Assembly: GCF_019733465.1 (NCBI RefSeq)
Contig: NZ_JACVQL010000052.1
Span: 1-37,195 of the forward strand
Origin: Actinotalea ferrariae
GTDB taxonomy: Bacteria; Actinomycetota; Actinomycetes; Actinomycetales; Cellulomonadaceae
Reading direction: 5' to 3'
DNA: 37,195 nucleotides
A model generated the notes under the pieces. That model was not told the origin of the DNA. It ran no database searches and saw only the letters and a program-made list of their open reading frames with translations. Below are positions 31,704 through 37,195 of the stretch, in pieces. Each line of letters begins with the position of its first letter. The first letter of the stretch is position 1. A program made the translations under genes and the position numbers.

Positions 31704-32357
31704 ATGCCCGCCATCCAGCTCGCGCTCGACACGCGCGACACGCAGACCGCCGTGGCCGCGGCGCACGCGACGCGCGACGTGGTCGACGTCATCGAGGCCG
31801 GTACGGTCCTGGTCCTCCACGAAGGGCTCGGGGCGGTGCGCGTCCTGCGCGCCGCGTTCCCCGACCACCCGCTCGTGGCGGACATCCGGATCGCCCGTGC
31901 GGGGGCGAAGTTCGCGGCCCTCGCCTTCGACGCCGGCGCCGACCGCGTCACCGTCGTCGGCGAGGCCGGGATGCACGTCGTCGAGGGCGCGCTGTCCGCG
32001 GCCCGGAGCGCCGGCGGCGAGGTCGAGGTCGAGCTGGGTGCGGGCTGGACGCTCGACGACGTCGGGCGGTGGGTCGACGCCGGCGTCCGGCACGTCATCG
32101 CGCACCGGTCCGGCAACGGCTTGCTGCGGGACGACGACGAGATCGCCCGGACGCTGGAGCAGCTGGCGTCGATCGATCTCGGGCCGGCGCAGGTCACGCT
32201 CGCCGGCGGCATCGACGCCGGTGACCTGGCGGAGACCCGGCTCCCCTTCGACACGGTGGCGATCGGCTCCGCCATCGTGGGGGCGGCGGACCCGCGCGCC
32301 GCGGCGTCCGCGTTCCGGGCCGAGCTCGCACGAGCGAGAGAGGTGAGGGTGGCATGA
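31704..32357 (+). CDS. UlaD-like (3-keto-L-gulonate-6-phosphate decarboxylase family) protein with altered active site
   Basis: A 217-residue barrel of the orotidine-5-phosphate decarboxylase suprafamily. It aligns almost gap-free with E. coli UlaD as I recall that sequence. Conserved are Asp9, Glu31 (VIEAGT), Asp60, Glu110 (EVELGAG) and His134 (IAHRS). Changed are the catalytic Lys64 and Asp67 of UlaD (Arg62 and Arg65 here), Arg139 (Gly137) and the phosphate-binding Arg192 (Ser189). An unphosphorylated or otherwise different substrate is therefore likely. Decarboxylation remains an inference. The gene begins 5 bp after the lactonase stop and overlaps the kinase by 4 bp (ATGA). Confidence 0.8.
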   Translation: MPAIQLALDTRDTQTAVAAAHATRDVVDVIEAGTVLVLHEGLGAVRVLRAAFPDHPLVADIRIARAGAKFAALAFDAGADRVTVVGEAGMHVVEGALSAARSAGGEVEVELGAGWTLDDVGRWVDAGVRHVIAHRSGNGLLRDDDEIARTLEQLASIDLGPAQVTLAGGIDAGDLAETRLPFDTVAIGSAIVGAADPRAAASAFRAELARAREVRVA

Positions 32358-33313
32358 CCAGGTACGACATCACCGCGATCGGCGAGGGAGGGCTCCGGCT
32401 CTCCGTGCCGAGCGGCACCCGGCTCGAGCGCACCCCGACGCTGGACGTGAACGTCGCGGGCACCGAGGCGAACGTGCTCTCGGGCCTCGCATCGCTGGGC
32501 TGGCGCGCCGGCTGGGTGAGTGCCCTGCCGAAGACCCCGATGGCGCGCCGCGTCGAGTTCGAGCTGCGCTCGCACGGGGTCGACCTCGCCGGGGTCGTCC
32601 GCACGGACACCGGGCGGCTGGGCACCTACTACGTCGAGTACGGCGCCGCGCCGCGCCCGACGCACGTGTACTTCGACCGCGCCGACACGGCGTTCACGCA
32701 GATGACCACGGCCGACGTCGACTGGGACCTCCTGCTCGACACCCGCGTCATCCACCTCACCGGCATCACGGCAGCGCTGTCGCCGAACGTGCTCGAGATC
32801 CTCACCGAGGTGCTCGACCGGGCCGAGGCAGCGGGCGTGCCGGTCTCGTTCGACGTCAACTACCGCGCGAACCTCTGGCCGGCCGACGTCGCGGCCGAGG
32901 TCCTGCGCCCGTTCGTCGAGCGCGCCGAGATCCTCTTCGTCCGCGCCGACGACCTCGCGCAGCTCTACGACCTCGGTCCCGAGCCCGAGCAGGCGCTCGA
33001 CCAGGTCTGCGCCATGACGCGGGCCCGGCACGTGGCCCTCACGTGCGGCGACCTCGGGGTGCTCGCCTCGATCGACGGCGCGCGGGTCAAGGCCTCGGCC
33101 CGGCCGGTGGACATCGTCGACCGCCTCGGTGCGGGCGACGGCTTCGCCGCCGGCTTCCTGCACGCCTGGCTCGACGGCGACGTCGACGAGGCCGCCGAGC
33201 ACGGCGTCGTCATGGCCGCCCTCGCGCTCGCCCAGGTCGGCGAGCAGGTCGTCACCACGCGCGAGGAGCTCGCGGCGACGCTGCTGGACTCCGCCTCCCG
33301 CCTGCGCCGCTGA
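32354..33313 (+). CDS. PfkB-family carbohydrate kinase (2-keto-3-deoxygluconate kinase-like)
   Basis: A 319-residue ribokinase-fold kinase. The N-terminal sugar-binding motif is VAGTEANVLSGLASLGWRAG. SFDVNYRANLWP is typical of the KdgK subgroup. The C-terminal PfkB signature is VDRLGAGDGFAAGF, with the anion hole GAGDG at 259-263 and Asp262 as catalytic base. It uses ATP to phosphorylate a keto sugar or keto acid. In this operon, L-xylulose or a 3-keto acid are candidates. The ATG overlaps the UlaD-like gene's stop, which suggests the two proteins are needed in step. Confidence 0.87.
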   Translation: MTRYDITAIGEGGLRLSVPSGTRLERTPTLDVNVAGTEANVLSGLASLGWRAGWVSALPKTPMARRVEFELRSHGVDLAGVVRTDTGRLGTYYVEYGAAPRPTHVYFDRADTAFTQMTTADVDWDLLLDTRVIHLTGITAALSPNVLEILTEVLDRAEAAGVPVSFDVNYRANLWPADVAAEVLRPFVERAEILFVRADDLAQLYDLGPEPEQALDQVCAMTRARHVALTCGDLGVLASIDGARVKASARPVDIVDRLGAGDGFAAGFLHAWLDGDVDEAAEHGVVMAALALAQVGEQVVTTREELAATLLDSASRLRR

Positions 33314-33402
33314 ACCACCACGACCGCACCGCGCCGGCGCACGTCGCCGACGCGCAGGGCCGGCGCGCCCACGCACCTGCGATCCCTCACCAAGGAGACC
33401 TG

Positions 33403-34344
33403 ATGACCACGACAGACATCGCGAGGACCCGGACCGACTGGGTCGGCGAGGCGAACGACGTCGCCCGTCGCATCCGAGCACGCGTGCTCGAGCTGACCAT
33501 CCTCAAGGACGGCTGCTACCTCAGCCAGGCGCTCTCGTCCGCGGACCTGCTGGCCGCGCTGTACACGCGGGTCCTCCGGCTGCAGCCCCTCGCCGAGCCG
33601 CTCGGCTCGGCACCCTTCTCGGGCGTCCCCGGCAGCGCGGACCCGTCGCCGTCGGGCGGCCGGTTCCACGGCGAGCGGACGCCCGACGGCGACCGCTTCC
33701 TCATCTCGCCCGCCCACTACGCCGTCGCGATCTACGCGGCGCTCGAGTCGGTCGGGCGGCTCGCCCCGGGTGCCCTCGAGAGCTTCAACACCGACGGCAG
33801 CACGCTCGAGATGATCGGCGCCGAGCACTCGCCCGGCTTCGAGCTCACGACGGGCTCGTTCGGCCAGGCGCTCAGCCAGTCCGCCGGCATCGCGTTCGCC
33901 CGGCGGCTGCGCGGCGAGACGGGGCGCACGGCGGTGTTCGTCTCCGACGGCGAGCTCGAGGAGGGGCAGACCTGGGAGGGCGTCCAGGCAGCCGCCTTCT
34001 ACGGGCTCGACAGCCTCATGCTCTTCGTCGACGTCAACGGGCAGCAGGTCGACGGGCTCACCAAGGACGTGATGAACGTCGAGCCGATCGACGCGCGGTT
34101 CGCGGCTTTCGGCTGGGACGTCCGCGTGCTCGACGGGCACGACGTCGAGGCCATCGCCGCTGCCGTCGAGAGCAAGGTCACCGACGGCCGGCCGCTCGTG
34201 GTCCTCGCCTACACCGACACCGCCCGCGGCGTGCCCTACCTGAACGCCCGCAAGCCGCACCTGCACTACGTCCGAGCCAAGAGCGACGCCGACCGCGAGG
34301 CCTTCGACAAGGCGCTCGCCGAGCTGAAGGGGGAACTCGCGTGA
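33403..34344 (+). CDS. transketolase, N-terminal (ThDP pyrophosphate-domain) subunit
   Basis: A 313-residue split transketolase subunit. It carries the pyrophosphate-binding half: ISPAHYAVAIYAALESVG, TGSFGQALSQSAGIAFARRL, and the GDG-like metal segment VSDGELEEGQTWEG followed by the distal Asn in VDVNGQQVDG. It must pair with the next gene product to be active. Split forms are used in specialised sugar pathways; one, in apiose catabolism, acts on apulose-4-phosphate. Here the expected job is feeding D-xylulose-5-phosphate into the pentose phosphate pathway. A strong AAGGAG precedes the ATG, 89 bp after the kinase gene. Confidence 0.92.
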   Translation: MTTTDIARTRTDWVGEANDVARRIRARVLELTILKDGCYLSQALSSADLLAALYTRVLRLQPLAEPLGSAPFSGVPGSADPSPSGGRFHGERTPDGDRFLISPAHYAVAIYAALESVGRLAPGALESFNTDGSTLEMIGAEHSPGFELTTGSFGQALSQSAGIAFARRLRGETGRTAVFVSDGELEEGQTWEGVQAAAFYGLDSLMLFVDVNGQQVDGLTKDVMNVEPIDARFAAFGWDVRVLDGHDVEAIAAAVESKVTDGRPLVVLAYTDTARGVPYLNARKPHLHYVRAKSDADREAFDKALAELKGELA

Positions 34345-35336
34345 TCGAGACCCAGGTCCACTCCCGCAACATCGTCGACTGGGCGGCCGACAAGCCGGAG
34401 GCGGTCGTGCTGTCGGGCGACCTCACCGGCTCGACCGAGATCGCCGCCTTCAAGGCCGCGTACCCCGAGCGCTTCTTCAGCCTCGGCATGGCCGAGCAGA
34501 ACATGCTCAGCTGGGCGGGCGGCATGGCGCGCGAGGGCTTCGTGCCCTACCTGCACACCTTCTCGGTGTTCCTCGTGCGACGGCCGTACGACCAGCTCGC
34601 GATGTCCGTCGCCTACCCGAACCTGCCCGTCAAGCTCGTCGGCTTCCTGCCGGGCATCATGACGCCGGGCGGCGTGTCCCACCAGGCCATCGAGGACATC
34701 TCGCTCATGCGGGGCCTGCCGAACATGACTGTGCTCGAGGTCGGCGACGCGGCGGACGTGGAGTCCGTGCTCGACGTCGCGCACGCGGTCGACGGGCCGG
34801 TCTACATCCGGATGCTGCGCGGCGCCCTGCCGCGGCTCTTCGACACCCCGATGGAGCTCGACCGCGTGCGTCACCTCGCCGACGGCGAGGACGTCACGCT
34901 GTTCTCGGCGGGCATCACGACCGAGGAGGCCATCCGCGCGCGGCACGTGCTCGAGGCGGCGGGCATCAGCGTCACCCACCGGCACGTCACGACGCACAAG
35001 CCCTTCGACGACCCCGCGATCGCCGACGCGATCCGGGCCGCCGGGTCGCTCGTCGTGACCGTGGAGAACCACTCCGTCATCGGCGGGCTCGGGTCCGAGG
35101 TGGCCGAGCGGATGGCCGAGATCGGTGCCGGCACGCGCCTCGTGCGCATCGGCATCCCGGACACGTTCGCGCAGGGTGCCTCGGCGCCCTACCTCATGGA
35201 CAAGTTCGGCCTGACGGCGCCGCGGATCGTCGAGCGCATCGGCGCCGAGCTCGGCCGCCACATCCCCGTCCCGGACGACCTCGGGTCGCACGACGTCACC
35301 ATCGACGTCGGCGCCGAGCAGCTCGAAGCGCTCTGA
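34341..35336 (+). CDS. transketolase, C-terminal (pyrimidine-domain) subunit
   Basis: A 331-residue partner of the preceding subunit. The Pyr domain contains the cofactor-activating glutamate in FFSLGMAEQNMLSWAGGMAR, and YLHTFSVFLVRRPYDQLAMS and THGGVSHQ-like GGVSHQAIEDISLMR follow. A transketolase C-terminal domain ends the protein (VTVENHSVIGGLGSEVAERM). The GTG start overlaps the previous stop as GTGA, ensuring matched amounts of both subunits. The gene is 10 bp ahead of the epimerase gene, so it belongs to the same operon. Confidence 0.92.
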   Translation: MIETQVHSRNIVDWAADKPEAVVLSGDLTGSTEIAAFKAAYPERFFSLGMAEQNMLSWAGGMAREGFVPYLHTFSVFLVRRPYDQLAMSVAYPNLPVKLVGFLPGIMTPGGVSHQAIEDISLMRGLPNMTVLEVGDAADVESVLDVAHAVDGPVYIRMLRGALPRLFDTPMELDRVRHLADGEDVTLFSAGITTEEAIRARHVLEAAGISVTHRHVTTHKPFDDPAIADAIRAAGSLVVTVENHSVIGGLGSEVAERMAEIGAGTRLVRIGIPDTFAQGASAPYLMDKFGLTAPRIVERIGAELGRHIPVPDDLGSHDVTIDVGAEQLEAL

Positions 35337-35346
35337 GGGGGTCGGA

Positions 35347-36009
35347 ATGCTGGAACAGCTCAAGGCCGAGGTCTGCCAGGCCAACCGGGACCTGCTCGCG
35401 CACGGCCTCGTGGTCGGCACGTCGGGGAACGTCAGCCAGCGCGACGGGCACAGCGGGCTCGTCGTCATCAAGCCCTCGGGGGTCGCGTTCGACGCGCTGC
35501 GTCCCGAGGACATGAGCGTCGTCGACCTCCAGGGGAACGTCGTCGAGGGGCCGTACAAGCCCTCGGTCGACACGGCGTCGCACGTCTACGTGTACCGCGC
35601 GCGGCCCGACGTCCACGGCGTGGTGCACACGCACTCGCCGTACGCGACCACGTTCGCGATCCGCGGCGAGCCGATCCCCGTGCTCACGACGACGCACGCG
35701 TCGCTCTTCGGCGGGCCGATCCCCATCTCGGGGTACGCCGTCATCGGCGAGGAGGAGGTGGGCCGCGAGATCGTCGCGCACGTGGGCGACGGCACCTCGG
35801 TGCTCCTGCGCTCGCACGGCGTCTTCACCATCGGCACGGACGCCCAGCGTGCGCTGCGCGCCGCGCTCTACACCGAGGAGTGCGCCGAGGCCGCGCACCT
35901 CGCGATGCTGCGCGGGTACGTCGAGCCCATGGCCCCCGACGTCGTCCGCGCGTCCCGGGAGTGGTACCTCTACGGCTACGGGCAGCAGCCGGTGGGAGCG
36001 GGCTCGTGA
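35347..36009 (+). CDS. class II aldolase/adducin-family protein, UlaF/AraD-like 4-epimerase
   Basis: A 220-residue protein aligning with L-ribulose-5-phosphate 4-epimerases (AraD, UlaF). SGNVSQRDG and VIKPSGVAFDALRPEDM bind phosphate. Zinc ligands are His94 and His96 (VVHTHSPYAT) and His157 (LRSHGVF). The PSVDTASH segment carries the catalytic Asp75. It would convert L-ribulose-5-phosphate to D-xylulose-5-phosphate, the link to transketolase. Fuculose-type aldolases share the fold, but context and the PSxDTASH wording favour the epimerase. The ATG at 35347 follows GAGGGGGTCGG. It overlaps the next gene by 4 bp. Confidence 0.85.
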   Translation: MLEQLKAEVCQANRDLLAHGLVVGTSGNVSQRDGHSGLVVIKPSGVAFDALRPEDMSVVDLQGNVVEGPYKPSVDTASHVYVYRARPDVHGVVHTHSPYATTFAIRGEPIPVLTTTHASLFGGPIPISGYAVIGEEEVGREIVAHVGDGTSVLLRSHGVFTIGTDAQRALRAALYTEECAEAAHLAMLRGYVEPMAPDVVRASREWYLYGYGQQPVGAGS

Positions 36010-36881
36010 TCCGCCGGCACGGGGTCGCCAACCTCGTCGGCGTCTACGAGAAGGCGCTCCTCCCCGGGACGCCCGGCGAGCTGGCCGTGGCGGCGGCGGA
36101 GGCCGGGTACGACTTCCTCGAGCTCGCCGTCGACGAGACCCCGGAGCGGATGACCAGGCTCGGCTGGAGCACGAGCGAGCGGGGCGCCGTCCGACGCCGG
36201 GTCACGGCGGCAGGGGTGCCGATCGGGACGGTCGTGCTCAGCGCGCACCGGCGCTCGCCGTGGGGGAGCGCGGACCGCGCGGTCCGGTCCGAGGCCGCAC
36301 GCCTCGCACGGCAGAGCATCGATCTCGCGGCCGACGTCGGCGCGGGCTGCGTCCAGGTGGCCGGCTACTTCACGTACTACGAGCCCACCGGCCCGTCGTC
36401 GCGCGGCTGGTTCCTCGACGGCCTGGCCACGGCCGCAGCGCACGCGGCCGAGCGCGGCGTCGTCCTCGCGCTCGAGAACATGGACGGCACCGACGTGCGC
36501 AGCGTCGAGGAGGCGCTCGCCGTCGTGCGGGAGGTTCCCGGGGTCCGGCTCTACGTCGACGTCGGCAACCTGGCGGGGAACGGGCTGGACGTCGTCGGCC
36601 AGCTCGCGGCGGCCCTGCCGCACACGCACGCCGTCCAGCTCAAGGACGCCCGGCCGGGGCTCTTCCGGCGGGTGCCGTTCGGTGAGGGGACGGTGCCGTT
36701 CGGGGACGTCCTCGCGCTGCTCGACGCGGTCGGCTACACGCGTCCGCTCTCGGTCGAGATGTGGAACGACGACGGCGACCCGGCGCTGGCGGCCGACGCA
36801 CGGCGGTGGCTGCAGGCCGCGGCCGACGAGGCGCTCGCCGCCGCCGACCACGGTCACGACTGCAGCTGCCAGGCGGGGTAG
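36006..36881 (+). CDS. UlaE-like L-xylulose-5-phosphate 3-epimerase, metal ligand changed
   Basis: A 291-residue TIM-barrel (AP endonuclease 2 family) protein. It shares long segments with E. coli UlaE/SgbU: AEAGYDFLELAVDE, VQVAGYFTYYE, KDARPGLFRRVPFGEGTV and LSVEMWNDDG. Expected metal ligands are Glu157, Asp185 and Glu251. The fourth, His211 in UlaE, is Gln211 here (AVQLKD). The tail DHGHDCSC is rich in His and Cys. It would turn L-xylulose-5-phosphate into L-ribulose-5-phosphate. The GTG start overlaps the preceding stop (GTGA). This is the last gene of the operon. Confidence 0.85.
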   Translation: MIRRHGVANLVGVYEKALLPGTPGELAVAAAEAGYDFLELAVDETPERMTRLGWSTSERGAVRRRVTAAGVPIGTVVLSAHRRSPWGSADRAVRSEAARLARQSIDLAADVGAGCVQVAGYFTYYEPTGPSSRGWFLDGLATAAAHAAERGVVLALENMDGTDVRSVEEALAVVREVPGVRLYVDVGNLAGNGLDVVGQLAAALPHTHAVQLKDARPGLFRRVPFGEGTVPFGDVLALLDAVGYTRPLSVEMWNDDGDPALAADARRWLQAAADEALAAADHGHDCSCQAG

Positions 36882-36908
36882 GTCTTCCCGAGCGGTCCGC
36901 CGCCGAGG

Positions 36909-37195
36909 TCAGCGGCCCGGAGCGGCGGCCGCTCGGGCGAAGCGCTCCGAGAGCCGGCCGAACGCGGCGGCGAGCTCGGGCGGTCCGACGACGTCGACGT
37001 CGGCGTCGAACCGCGCGAGCGCCGACGCGAGCCCGACCCAGGACCACGCGCCCAGCACGACGCGGCACCGGTCGGGCGCGACCTCCTCCACGACGCCGTC
37101 GTAGGCGAACGGGGCGACGTCGGCGGCCGGCGCGTGCACCACCACCTCGCCGCGGCACGGCCAGCCGCCGTCCGTGCCCCCGCCCCGCCACCGGC
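36909..37195 (-). CDS. WYL-domain transcriptional regulator, C-terminal part (5' end outside window)
   Basis: The frame is open to the right edge of the window, so only the C-terminal 95 residues or so are present. VVVHAPAADVAPFAYDGVVE, DRCRVVLGAWSWVGLASALA and RFDADVDVVGPPELAAAFGR, with the final RLSERFARAA helix, match the C-terminal WCX extension of helix-turn-helix/WYL regulators of the PafC/DriD type. These bind a ligand or nucleic acid through WYL, which is not visible here. The gene converges on the sugar-acid operon with 27 bp between the stop codons. No shared role is indicated. Confidence 0.75.
   Translation of the reverse strand, partial: RWRGGGTDGGWPCRGEVVVHAPAADVAPFAYDGVVEEVAPDRCRVVLGAWSWVGLASALARFDADVDVVGPPELAAAFGRLSERFARAAAAPGR

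Noticed and set aside
1-37195. Search for insertion sequences, tRNA/rRNA genes, integrase or attachment sites
   Set aside because: No transposase-like or integrase-like frame and no recognisable RNA gene was found. The arsenic island has base composition like its surroundings by eye, so recent transfer could not be argued.

Overview
This is a GC-rich chromosomal segment from an actinobacterium. Codon third positions are almost all G/C, GTG starts are common, and 4-bp stop/start overlaps (ATGA, GTGA) are frequent. The secreted GH64 beta-1,3-glucanase with a C-terminal ricin-type CBM13, together with the ArsR cysteine layout, points to the Micrococcales, most likely near Cellulosimicrobium/Cellulomonas. 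This placement is inferred from gene content, not from a marker gene. No rRNA, tRNA, CRISPR array, insertion sequence or phage gene was seen. The first and last genes are cut by the window edges.

Layout. (1) 1-1937: a LuxR-type C-terminus, a cupin protein and a quinone-reductase-like MDR enzyme. (2) 1971-3469: a small DUF5808-like membrane protein and a NERD-domain protein with a zinc-finger N-terminus. (3) 3486-13587: an aromatic catabolic cluster centred on homoprotocatechuate (3,4-dihydroxyphenylacetate) meta-cleavage. A seven-gene minus-strand operon runs ThDP enzyme, FAH-RraA fusion, GntR regulator, hpaE, hpaD, hpaH, hpaI, and most junctions overlap. A divergent single-component flavin hydroxylase may supply the ring substrate. 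(4) 13563-25208: mixed single genes: a diguanylate cyclase, a DHFR-like reductase, a VanZ-like protein, the GH64 glucanase, a methyltransferase, a SemiSWEET-like protein, a LuxR/TPR regulator, an aldo/keto reductase, a saccharopine-dehydrogenase-like protein, a zinc alcohol dehydrogenase and a 48-residue zinc-ribbon protein. (5) 25239-28036: a compact arsenic island. arsR-arsC face away from a flavoprotein-arsN1 pair, and no arsenite efflux pump is present in the window. (6) 28058-36881: a sugar-acid operon with a divergent SorC regulator, then MFS transporter, phosphotriesterase-family lactonase, UlaD-like protein, PfkB kinase, split transketolase (two genes), UlaF/AraD-like epimerase and UlaE-like epimerase. 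(7) 36909-37195: the C-terminal part of a WYL-domain regulator.

The most interesting system is region 6. Its genes can be ordered into a PTS-free version of the L-ascorbate (ula) route: import of a free lactone, hydrolysis to a 3-keto sugar acid, decarboxylation to a ketopentose, then phosphorylation, two epimerisations and entry into the pentose phosphate pathway. The UlaD-like enzyme lacks the phosphate-binding arginine and the catalytic Lys/Asp of E. coli UlaD, which fits decarboxylation before phosphorylation or a different substrate. The UlaE-like enzyme has Gln where the metal-binding His is expected. Function assignments in this region are inferences from family membership and gene order. 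The second point of interest is the FAH-RraA fusion, with an intact D-X20-R-D motif, in the homoprotocatechuate operon.
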